Source: Meghimatium bilineatum
Lineage: Eukaryota > Mollusca > Gastropoda > Stylommatophora > Philomycidae
Length of the DNA stretch: 64,000 nt
NCBI GenBank assembly: GCA_034231615.1
Contig: CM067298.1
Coordinates: 54,650,883 to 54,714,882, forward strand
Reading direction: 5' to 3'
Made by a program: the position numbers and the translations under genes. A model generated the notes under the pieces. That model had not been told where the DNA came from, ran no database searches, and saw only the letters and a program-made list of their open reading frames with translations. Below, in pieces: positions 1 through 12,800 of the stretch. Position 1 is the first letter of the stretch; the number at the start of each line of letters is the position of its first letter.

Positions 1-799
1 CGGGAACTAAACCTGCTTACATAAATTCCCCTAACACAACTATGCCTTGCAATCAATAAACCTTAAACTAGTTTCTGGTTGTCACTTCTGTTAACCAAGA
101 AAGAATTGGTGCTTTTATTAGAAAAGTATGGGCTGCCAAGAGTTACCTACTCACAGCTAAAGAGATTACATTATCATCATCACTAATACACTTTTCTCTG
201 CATTGAGATGTGACTACCTATGGCCATGTATTATGCACATGCTAAACCATGGTCCCATCAGCACTGTTCCCACTAAGCTGCCCAACCGTGCACTAGAGCA
301 CATATGTTTATCACTTGGCACATAGAATTTGAACTTGGCAAACACTACTTACATATAGATAGATATGTGTGTAAAAGTTCCTATAGTAAAAAATAGAACT
401 GGTTTAAATAGAGCATGCTAAAGATTTACTTTTCTAGATAAAAGGTTTGCTAAAATTAAGTGGGTGTTTGAAATTTATCGACCCACAGAGAAATATTTTC
501 GCTCATAATCACTCTTGTGAGGGACTATTAGAGGGAACATTGCCCATCGGTGTAGTTATCTGATGAATTCTCAAAAAACATCAGCAAGACATCTTATTCC
601 AACCATAAATGTGAAGTTTAGCTTGATTATATCACAGAATCTGATCATTCCAAAAACCGTCATCTGAAGTTCCATATTTAAGGTAATTACCAACTGCGTT
701 GTAAATTTTTATAACTTTATTTTGTTGTGGGAAACAGCTAAATATCTAGTACATTTTTTGTAAAATATATATATATATATAATGTTACATCTATTCCAG
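1..799. other. Intron or upstream sequence without recognised content
   Basis: AT-rich DNA with no cysteine-rich open frame flanked by splice sites and no recognised transposon, apart from a (TA)n run at about 768-780. The preceding exon of the plus-strand gene must lie outside the window or has been missed. Confidence 0.5.
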
Positions 800-849
800 C
801 GTCTGTATCAAAGGTGACTTTGTTTGTAACCCAGATCCTGACAGTGTGG
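800..849 (+). CDS. Exon: end of cysteine-rich (VWC/TIL-linker) module
   Basis: A pyrimidine-rich tract ends in CAG at 797-799 and a GTAAGT donor starts at 850. The frame reads VCIKGDFVCNPDPDSV, typical of the short 'C..C..G.F.C' strand that closes VWC-like modules before a TSP1 domain. It starts in phase 2 and ends with one G, which pairs with TG of the next exon to give Val. At 50 bp it is short, so the call depends mainly on phase and cysteine spacing. Confidence 0.6.
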
Positions 850-3800
850 GTAAGTAGCTATATTAAAATTCTGAATTTCATAACTTAAGCTCATGGTCTT
901 CATAACATAACTTATTTTGTACCTTTAGAGATTTTATAACATGATCAACAGTCTTTGCTTAGATATGTAACTTATTTGTTCATCTCAAAATCCTACCAGT
1001 TAACAGGATATAGTTCATGGACACGATTACTTTTATGGAGATATATTTCAAAGAAAAATAGTAGCACTTTTTTTTTGGAAATCTTTTTTTTGCTTGTCTC
1101 ACACTTGCTTCTTCTTCTGCGTGTATTTGGAAATTCCTGCTTGTTAGCAGGATATAATCCGTAACACATTGCATTTTGTCATGGTTTACAGCTCAGCTGT
1201 GATATTCTACACCTTTTAGTTTCACACATACACATATATCAACCTTTTGACTACAAAAGCCTTTATCAATAGCACATCAACAACATAATACAATGAGTAA
1301 GAGCAACACTATTCACATTCACAAACAACTAAACATAGCCTTCAAAGACAAAATTCTTTTCTCTATTTCTTTTTGCTTTATGTCTTACAGTGTCAGGTGT
1401 AGAAGAGTTCTCTGGAGATAGCTTTTTTGTGCTTGATAAATGTTTATTTTTGTTGACTCTTTTATTTCTGTAATGCATCGTTTGCAAAGTTTACCCCTAG
1501 CTTTGTATCCATCGTGTCTGTGTAGTAATGCTTTCTGAGGGACACTGTCTAATGGTAGTCTGGAAGCATGTTAAAACCATTTAATCTGTTGTCTTCTGAT
1601 GTAATCCAGGATTAGCATTGTGTTTGTTAGTCTTCTGATGTTTTTGTTCCTGATTCTGCTTTTAGTGTCCACTTTTGACATTGGTAGCATTGTGATTATC
1701 ATTTTATTTAGTGCAGTTTTGGTGTTCATGCTCACATATTTGTTTTTGAAAATAGGAGTCATCTGCCTCAAGGTTTGGTATGCTATGTTGCATCTATGTT
1801 GGATTTCTTTGGTGTTTTTCCTATTTGATGATATAATGCTTTCAAGATAAGTGAATTCTTTCACCTGTTTAAGTTGTTGATCATTGATTAGAATAGTGGT
1901 GTTTCTTTCTGTTTTTGCAATTGACTTTACCTGTTTTTCTCTGTTTATCTTCATGTTAAAGTCCCTACATGTTGTGTGAAGTCTTATTTATATGCTGTTA
2001 TAGTTGTTATTTCATTGTTAATATTACTGCTTGATCATCTACAAAAAGAAATTCATTCAGGATGTTGTTTAGGTTATCTTTATTAGTGTTGGCAATTGTA
2101 CATATGCAATTGATATATGTTATGAATAACAAGGAAGATAGAACACATCCTTGTCACACTCCAGAGTGTATGTGGATGTCAACCGACAAAATTCACAGGA
2201 ATTATTTAAGGTCTAATGAACAATTTCAGGGCCGTTTACTAAAAATGCAGTGGGAAAATTAGAACCAGCTACTGCCTGTCGAATAAATTTGAAATTAAAT
2301 CAAGAGTATGATAGGGCTGTGTGCTGTCAATATTATTCAATATTTACATGGATAACATCACTAGAGGCTAGATTAGAAAAAAACACAGAAGACAGCGAAA
2401 TAAATGAATTACTATTTTCAGATGAACAAAGTTTTATTTATTACAATATTGAACAACTACAGAAATATGTTAAGAGACAAGTACTAATGTTATCATGCAC
2501 AAACACAATATGAAAATTAGCACCACCAAAACTGAGGGAATGAAAATTAACAGAACAAATGGCCCAATAAACATACAAGTCAAAGATTATCAACTCAAAC
2601 AGTTCAGAAAATTTAGAAATCTAGGAAGTGTTTTTACAGAAGATGAAAGCTAGATACGAAAATTGAGACTAGATGTCAAAAGTTCAATGTAATTTCCTAT
2701 CAACTAACACCAATACTTATACATCTGCACATCAGCATAACAACTAAACAAACATTAATAAACAGCATTTATATTCTTACAATGTGCTATAAATGCCAAA
2801 CATGGACCATTTCCAAAGCACAGGAAAATAATATTACAGCATGTGAGATGAGGTGAAGAAATATTGTCAGCATCAGAAGAATGGATAGAATGCAAAATTA
2901 TGACATCAGAGAAATCGTAGGAACTACACCAGTCAATGACTACATCATGAGACACAGAGAAATCATAGGAACTACACCAGTCAATGACTACATCATGAGA
3001 CACAGAGAAATCATAGGAACTACACCAGTCAATGACTACATCATGAGACAACAAATCAAATCATTTGGTTGCTTAATGAAAATGGAGTCTGATTGCCTCC
3101 TGTCAAGAGCAAATGACAGCAGAATATCCGGGATGAGGGCAAGAGAAAGACCAAGACATAAATTGATCAAAAATATCTAAGACATTCTACAAACCCATGG
3201 GATTACAGCAACAACACATTTGACAATAGAACATAGACTTCACAATGGTGCTTCATGGCACAAGAGGTGAAGACAAGTTGGCAGGACAAGATACGAAATT
3301 AAATGATAGGGACATGAACTGGACCAGATCTGGTGGACACTCAGATTGATGAAGAAAATAGAGATACAGTCAGTACACACTCAAAAAACCAGTAAAAGAT
3401 ATAGAGATAAATGACAAGAAACCACAGAGAAAAAGGAAATGGGGAATAGCTAGGAACAGATAGAGAAGAAAGACTATGAAGGACTCGACAGAGAGTGTGT
3501 GAGATATCCAGGAAAAGCAATAAATGGAAAATCTTTCTTCGTGGCCTATGCACTAAAGTATGTGTAAATAATCTATTGTGGTTTTTTTTTTTGCACAAAT
3601 GAAAATATAACTTTTAAAGATTTTTTGGGGTCAGGAAAAAATGCCCTCCTTACACCCCTATGCAATGGCGTTTCTACAGCCTTGGTCTACATCATCCATA
3701 ATGTGCGATTAATTATGAAAAGATGCAACCCCACAACATATTGGTCTACTACATATACCTCAACAATATGGCATGGAACTTTCCTTTATTATGACTGGTA

Positions 3801-6800
3801 TAAACCTCATCAAATTAATGAACATGTTCATAATGTTGGCAGTTATATAGATTACTTTAACATTTTATATCTAGTTTATTCTTTGCTAACAAAGAATGTA
3901 TAAACATATTTCTTACCTACATAGTGGATGGTGAGTGGGAGAACTGGGGAGAGTGGAGCCCATGTGAGAAGAACTGTAGCTTGTTCTATCAGACAAAAAG
4001 CAGATATTGCATACCACCTGTTTGCGGTGGCGCTCAGTGTGAGGGTCCATCTATTCAATCTCGCATGTGCAGTTATGAACCATGTAAGAATATTCAGAGA
4101 TTATGTATATAAGTGTATTGAGTTTGTTATATTAAATTATGAGCTTTGTGACATAATTATTAAATATTTTTTCCTCTGTGTATTTTCTTCTGGATGTGCT
4201 CCATTTCTCCTTTAGTATCAACCTATATTATTGTAACTGCATATTTGTGTTTCAACTTTTTAAAGTTTTCTTTTGCTATCTCCTTCAGCTCCTTGGAGGA
4301 GAGGCACAGAGCATGTCTCGGATAGCCAAAGTATTAGGTTCAAATCTCGCCACATGCTATTGTGCATCTAAGCCATTCAGAAAGCAATGGCAGTCTACTT
4401 ACATAGTTATGTTGCTCAGATAATTATTACAGCCAAAAAATTCTGGGTTGATCACAACCTCCGGAATGTGATATGCTACCAATATTTTTGCATTAGTTTA
4501 CTCGCCTCTCTCTTTCTCTTTATATGAAGTCATGAATATTGTCTTTATCAATTCTCTTATATAAGTCTATAAGTGGTAGTGTCCTTGCAAAAGAAGAAAA
4601 TCATTTTATAGGCCTATGTACTTATTTTTTTTAAATTTGTGTGCATTTCAGAGCACAGTACAGATTTTATTGTATTGTTTACATGTTTTTCCTTGCTCTT
4701 TCTATTTACTTTTCCATACATCCTTTCAATTATTTATCACATTTCCTTTGCACAAAAAAAGTTATTTTTTGTAGCAGTAGAATCATAATTGCAGGCTTTG
4801 GTCATCAGAAATTTCACAGAATGTCATGATGGATGGTTAGGTGTTCATAATGTATGCAGGACTTAGATTATCACAACTTAGATTGTACCAAAGATTTGTT
4901 TAGGAGGATATAAGTGTTTTTCTTGTGACCACAACCATCTTGAATATAGATGTTATGACCATGACGAAGGCAATGGTCTGTCTAGAGATGCGTAGCACCA
5001 CCCACTATCAGTCTATATACTCATCCTAGTTGTGTATATATGGAATTTCTGAGAGACTACTACCAAAAACTACTTGATTTCTTTACATTAAAACTTAATT
5101 CATTACAGATGACATTTTGTATTACAAGTTGTGAACTGAGATAGGAAAGCTGTTAAGTGAACATAATAAAAAGAAAAAATGGTGACGTCAGAGTAAAAAA
5201 TCTTGAAGTTCAGGAACTACAAGCAAAAGTATAGCAGTCACAGTGTGCTTATTACTTTTAGATATATTTAGAAAAAAATGCTACAAAGACTCCTTGTTAA
5301 AGACCTCAATGAAAGTCTTGAAATAGACAAAGATACATGGGAACAACATGCACAAAATATATCTACATGGTGCTGTACAGTCAAAAAAGGGTGCATCATC
5401 TTGTGAAAAGAGGAGAAATGCAACAGCTGAACAGCGAAGAGTAGCTAGAAAGTCATGGATAGACCAGAATCCTTCTACAGTGGTCATTCCATGTCCGTAC
5501 TGTCCAAGGACAATTGCAGCTTGAATAGGGCTTATTAGCCATCTATGAAATATTAGGCATTGACATAATTCTAACTGAATTTTCAAAAGTGGATGTAACA
5601 AATGGTCATCATTATTTGTGATGGACGAACAACAACATTACCTTTAGAATAAAAGTAGACCAATTTCCATGAGAAATGTGAGTGAGAATCTGGAATCAAA
5701 AACCTCTATGAATACTCAAGCTATTATGGCAGACAACCTCTGATAACCTGTGGCGTTTGAATGCTTACACTCTTGGAACCAAGTCAGAAGAGAAACAGCT
5801 CTATCGGGATTTACTTCTTGATGGTCTCTACAAACTTTGGTATTATTATTGAGAATTCCTGATGAATTGCCATTTTTATTGTCTTCTGGTGGAAGTGTAA
5901 CTATTTCTCTACATAGATATTTATTTATTTATTTGTTATATGCTTATTCATTATTTATATTTATGGCATCTAGTGGTGACTGCATAACAATGATAACATT
6001 CTTACAAACTTTTTCCATGGGATTACTGTGAAGGTTGTCACATTCATAAATGGGGTGACTGGACTGAATGCAGCCAAACATGTGGTATTAAGTCTGGATA
6101 CCGTACACGCTACAAGATTTATGCAGATAATATAGCCACTAAGAAATGTCGTCAAGACCACTATGAAAAACAAGAATGTGGACACTGTGACTGTACGTTA
6201 AGTATTTTACATGCTAAGTTATGCATAATATTATTAGATTATCTATATTTTTGTCAAATTAACTGCAGGTGTTAATTTATTTTCTTTAGACAAAAAAGCA
6301 AGATTATTTTTCAATTAGCTAGAAAATTACAGAATTAGTAGCTCCAATATATGTGAAGTCATATAGAGCTCTTCATTCTTGGTAATATTATTGTCATAGT
6401 AGGCTATATTTCTACTTTGTCTTCCCTTTTTTAGGATGTTCTGCATTTTCTGGTGTTCTGGAATCCACCCATAAATATAGAAGTCTGTCTCTCCATTATA
6501 CATACATACAGATGCACACAAACATGGTGTATATATATATGTGTGTTTGTGTATATATATATATATGTGTGTTTTTATTATATATATATCTTCTTCTTTC
6601 TGTCCTCATATACCTTTCGGTGTTGAGGGGAGAGTGAGTGTACGGTCTTTTGCCCTTCTATTTGCCTCCTCTGCTGTTATATTTCCGAGTGTCTCTAATA
6701 CACTATCTATCCACCTTTTACGAGTGCGTCCAATAGGTCGACTGTTTTCGTATCGTTTGTTAAGTTTTTTTTGGATAATACTTTGTTCTTTCTGTCTGGT

Positions 6801-9800
6801 TATGTGGCCGTACCATTTAACTTGTTGTTTCTGTATGTATTCTATTGTTGGCTTGATCCCTAATTGTTTCCTTAGTGCTTCATTCCTGATTTTGTCTCTC
6901 AAGCTAACTCCAATCATACGTCTCGCAAATTTCATTTCAGTGGTGTTAATCTTATGTATTGTTCTAGAATCTAATGTCCAAGTTTAACACTGATAACACA
7001 ATGTTGGTAAGAAAATGGTGTTGAAAAGCGCTTTCTTTGTTTCTAGTGTAATATCTTTGTTTCTTAGTAAAGGTGTTAATTGACCAATGACATGACAGGC
7101 CTTATTACATCTTGCGTTTATTTCTGCTTCTTGTTTGTTGTCATATCTCAATGTGCTGCCCAGATATTTGAATTCATCTACTTGTTTTAGTTATTTATTG
7201 TTTATCTGTATGTTGATGTTCTCCTTTTCTCTTGCAATATTCATTACTTCTGTTTTGTCTGTTGATTTTCATTCCAAATTGCTTGCCTGCTGTGTCTATT
7301 ATGCTTAGGTGGTCTTGGAGGTTTTTAATGTTGTTGTGGAATAAAACCTGGTCATCTGCAAAAAGCAGTTCATTTGCTTCATTAGAATTTGCTGTTTTGT
7401 TTATATGGTCCATGTATGTAATAAAAAGTAGTGGGGATAATACACATCCCTGCTTTACTCCTGTGCTAATCACAAAGTCCTCTGTGTAGCCTGCAGCTGT
7501 TCTTATAGTGCAACTGCTGTTGTTATAGAGACTTCTACAAACGTTAATTAAATGTTGGCGTACTCCATAAATTTTTAATGTTTCCCATAGTTTTTCTCTG
7601 TTTACTCAGTAAAATGCTTTCTCTTGATCTATGAAGGATATGTATAAATTTTGGTTGTATTCTATTGACTTCTCTGCCAACTGTTTCAGAATAAATATTG
7701 CATCAGTACATCCTCTGTTTCTTCTAAAACCCATTTGTGTAATGCTAAGTTGTTGTTCTATTTCAGGTCTCAGTCTTTTCTCTACTATTTTTGCATATAG
7801 TTTTCCTGCATGGCTTAACAAGGAAATTCCCCTGTACTGGTTACAGTCTCTTTTGCTGTCTTTCCTTTTCCATATTGGCACTATGATAGCTTTTCTCCAG
7901 TCTGTTGGTGTCTTCTGTTGCCTCCACGCTGTGTTAAAAATTCTGTGTAGCCAATGTAATCCTGTTTCTCCTGCTGCTCTTATAATTTCTAGTGGTATGT
8001 TATCTATCCCTGGAGCTTTGTTATTTTTTGCCTTTTGTATGACCTCGGCAATTTCCTCTATGAGAATATTTGGCTCTTGTTCATTACAACTCTTTATGGT
8101 TTCTTTTGCTGTATTATTGCTTGGTGTTGTATTTAGTAACTCAGAAAAGTATTCTTTCCATCTTTTTAATGCTCTTTGCTTATTTGAAATGGGATTACCT
8201 TCTCTGTCATTTATTAGTTCTGTAGGATCGTGATTTTCTGTTCTTGTTCTCATAACTTTGATTGTTTTGTAGAAGCGTTTTGTAGCTGTTTTGTAATCCT
8301 TATTCAAGTTCTTGCCAAAATCAGACCATGATTTACTTTTAGCTTCTTTAATCAGTTGTTTTACTTTTTTTCGTGCTAATGCATATTTTTCATATGTTTC
8401 TTGTTCTTTGTTATGTTTCCAGTCTTTGTATAGTTTCTTTTTCTCTTTCACGCCTTGTCTTATAGTTTCACTCCACCACGTGGTGCTCTTTTTCCCCGCT
8501 TTACCACGTTGTTTAGTACCACATATTGCTTTAGCTGTATTCATTACTAAGGTTTAAAATTGTGTCCACTCTTCTTCTACTGATCTTGTTTCTGGGTTTA
8601 ATTTCTTGTATTTTTCTGCTATTTGTCTTTCAAAGAGTTTTAATATGTTTTCATCTTGAAGCTTGTTAATTCTAATGATCTTGTCATTGTCTTTCTTGTG
8701 TATTTTATCAATATGTTCGCTTGCTTTTGGCTTTCTGATGGTAGCCAACACCATATGGTGGTCTGTATATATATATAAAATAAGGTACAGGTTAAAAAAA
8801 TGTGTCCTCATCACATTATAAGTCCAACTTTTTAATATTACAAATAGTTGCATTCAGATTTCATGACATAGCTAACTTCAGATTAAAAAACGGGACACTA
8901 TGTAGTGTGTAGCGGGCAAATCAAATGGACCGGTAAGTAGACTTATCTTCTTTGAAATGCATCTTTATCATTATTTTGTTTTGTTAACACTATACAGACG
9001 TTTCGTATGAAATTCGTTCCTCATAGAACAGTGCCTATAAAAATCTGTATAAAATCTATTTTCTCCTATATTGATCATATATCATATTTTTATATTAAAA
9101 AATAGTTATTGATAACAGTGATTGCAAAAATTATGTACGCAAATCGCCCAACTTATACGCAACTTATGCTATAAAACGTCACAAAATACGACGACCTTTT
9201 GGATAGTAACGCCATTTTGGTAACCATATTACTTGAGAAATTTCTCCAGTTCAGAAGGATTATCACAATCTAGCACACGTTTTAGTTCAAAAATGGAATC
9301 TGGTAGTGATCATGATACATCCTGTGATTATGATTCAAGTGAATTAGATGTTTCTGACATCTCTAACTCATCATTAAATGAAACTGACACATGTGATGAA
9401 GACATGTCAAATCCAACACGAAGGTATGTTTTTCAGTTGATTATATTTGTCAGAAGAAACTAGTTTGTTGTGTTATCACTACATACAATTTATAATTATA
9501 ATAATTAAAATATTTAAATATTGTTCTATATTCATACTTTAAAGACTTTCTTGTATAAAAGAACTATAAATAGTCCTAACTGTAAAGACATAGTGAATTA
9601 TGATAATCACTCAGTACATTTGCGACCAGCTGTTTTTCTGTTTACATTGTGATTGTTGTGAGGTGTACTTTCGTAATAGATTACGTTCTATGTTATTTTA
9701 TGCATTGTACACAAGTAGGCCTATATTTTGTCAATACTAGACTGTGATCCTATTATTTTATAAATGGTCTAGGCCTAGTCAATATTGTTTTTTTCTCTTT

Positions 9801-12800
9801 CATATTCTGTAGGCTAGGCCAATCCTAGATTATTATTTTATTTCTGATTGGTGATTATTTACATTATTGTACATATATGTATTGTTATTCATACTACTAG
9901 TTTTTAATTATAATAATTATTGCTTGGGCTAGACCTGTTCTATATTATTAATACTTTGGTATAAACAGTCATAAGCATATATAGGAATATTGAATCTTGA
10001 TAACACTAGTCTACCACAAACTTCAGCAATCAGCTGTTTTTTGTTTACATTTTTTGTAAGTTATAATTTCTTGATACTATTCTGTTTATTATTGTAGCCT
10101 ATGCTCTACATGTAAGTATAATTTCTATAGGCCTAATGCTTTGACTGTGATCCTCTTATTTTATAAGTGGTCTAGTCAATTATTTTTTAAAATCATATAC
10201 TAATGGTTTTCTGTATATTGTTTTGACCACAGGTGTAATGGATACAAAGACAACGATTCGGGACCACCATCCTAGCCACCAACTTTTCTTCCTGAGAGAG
10301 TGCCCGGATTACAGCTATGTGATGTTATAACAAGGGAGAATGCCAGGCAGTTTACCAGTCCATTGCAGTTTTTTTAATTATTCTTTACTTTAAATATTGT
10401 TACATATATTGGTAAATACACAAATTCTTACGCCCATAAGCATGGACCAAACCGTCCGACAGTATACTCAGGCTGGTATGATCTTACGGCTGAAGAATTT
10501 TACAGATTCTGTGGGTTACTAATGTATGCTGGTCTTATAAATCCCCCAAATTCAAATCTCTTCTGGTCAAAGAAATCTTTATGGAATGGGTTATGGGCTA
10601 GATCGTTTATGTTTAGAGATAGGTTCAAGGCGATCATGAGCTTTTTTGAAAGTTTCTGATCCAGCAACTGAGAAACCAACTGACAGGCTGTGTAAAGTTA
10701 ACATGTTAACTTATGTTAGTAGCAAATGTAAAAAACTATATCAGCCTGATTAGAATATTGCTATTGATGAAAGAATGGTTAGAAATAAGGGGATATTTAG
10801 GCAGTACATGAAGGATAAACCAACAAAGTGGGGGATGAAGTTGTGGGTATTAGCTGATTCTATTAGTGGTTATACATATGATTTTGAAGTTTATTTGGGA
10901 AAGAATAATAATAATACAAATGTAGGAGGGTTTGGTTTAGCTCATGGGGTAGTTATGAATTTGATTAAACCATTAGTGAGGCAGGGGTATAGGGTTTACT
11001 TTGATAACTTTTATACTTCAGTGCAGTTACTCAGAGATTTATGGGAAGTAAGTGTACTTGCATGTGGGACCATGTTAAGAAATAGAAAAGGCTTTCCAGT
11101 AGAATATAAAAATATTAAGGAATTTGAAAAAGGCAATGCTAGAGGGCCTATGAGGTGGATGAGGAATGGGGAACAGTTAATTAAGCAAATAAATGTACAT
11201 ATATAAAGCGAAGAACAAAAGTAAATGGGGTTTTTAGGGAGATTCAAGTCAGGCAGCCTAATGTTGTTAAAGATTACAATAAGTATATGAAAGGGGTAGA
11301 TAAAAGTGATCAGCTGATAGGTAAATATAACTGTCTTAGAAAAACAAAAAAATACTGGAAGACAATTTTCTTCTATCTCATTGATATAGCTAGGGTTAAT
11401 GCCTATATATTGTTCCAAGATTGTAGAAGACAGAATTCAGATGTAGAACTTTAAAAAGACCAAATAGATATAGTCAGTTAATATTTACGGAGGAATTAGT
11501 TAGGGAGTTAGGAAATATAGGAGAATATGATGATGTTCCAGTTGCTGGAAAGGCGACTACTTTCTCACTGCACGCAATGGATCCCGAATTTACTCAAATA
11601 AAACGAAATTGTAAGCTCTGTTATAGTAAGTCAAAAGTTGAGAGAAAGAGCAAAGTGAGATGTAAAGTCTGGGACACATATTTATATTTCCATGTGGCAG
11701 AAATTGTCTATCAGAATATCACAAAGCATAAAAACTTAAAACGACAACCAATTATCTTGTAATATTTGTTTATTTATCAGAGTTAAAGCAATACACAAAC
11801 ACAATAACATCACATTAGCATCTTGTAGTAATATGCTCAACAATGTTTGAATTAATATTATGCTCATATGTAATGTTTACACAATTTAATATATATATAG
11901 CTGTAAATAAATTTTTTTATACAAAAAGTCATGCAACATATCACATATTTTTTAAATTTATTATTCCTACATATATTATTGATACATCTATTCCATTTTT
12001 GGATATTTTATATATATATGGATCAGATGTAATAAAAACTAAACTTTGTATGTTTTTCTTGTCATGCTTTTTTTTTTCTTCTTTGCGAGTGTGTCATTTA
12101 CAAAATTTGTCCAAAATTTTAAAATAATAATTTATCATATTTTATTAAATTCTAAACCAAACACTTCATGTAAGATCACAATTTTGCTCAGGATACATAG
12201 AGCATTGTGTCCTGAACAAAATGACATATGATGCACTGCTGTATCATTTCATTTGTAATTTTTACAAATTTTAAAATAAAATGGCTAAATTTTTTTTCTA
12301 AAGGGGAAAAATGCCATGTCTGTAAAGTGTTAAATAATGTATGTATTTGTTTCATTAAAAAAGTTTAAGGCCACATTTGTTTAACCTGTACCTACACTAA
12401 TAGTGAGAAGTATTCCTAAATCTCCCTCTGTTTGCCCACAGGTCTAATAAAAATCTGAAATACATCTTGGTCACTTCAAACTCAATTAATGTTTGGACCA
12501 TTTTGGCATGGTTCATTGTGGATACTAACAATGTAGCATATGTGCCTATGTGTTACAGACCCATTCTCTGTGACATCCTAGGGTTATATTATTTTATTAC
12601 TGATGGCTTTACATGTGAACCCCACAACTTAATTTATACTATCAATTGTAAATGTTGTAACATGACATGCATAGGTGAAACTAGCTCAGACTTGCTTACT
12701 GTTACTGCCAATATCTTAGTTTTACAGCAAATCTCTTACTTCTGTTGCCATGCATTTCAATATTATTGACCATCTTGATGCATACTACATCCAAATCACT

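Noticed and set aside
6541..6987. 148-codon hydrophobic plus-strand ORF resembling a membrane protein
   Set aside because: Antisense of the LINE C-terminal coding region; starts in a microsatellite.
7631..8233. 200-codon hydrophobic plus-strand ORF
   Set aside because: Shadow of the RTE-like reverse transcriptase frame on the minus strand.
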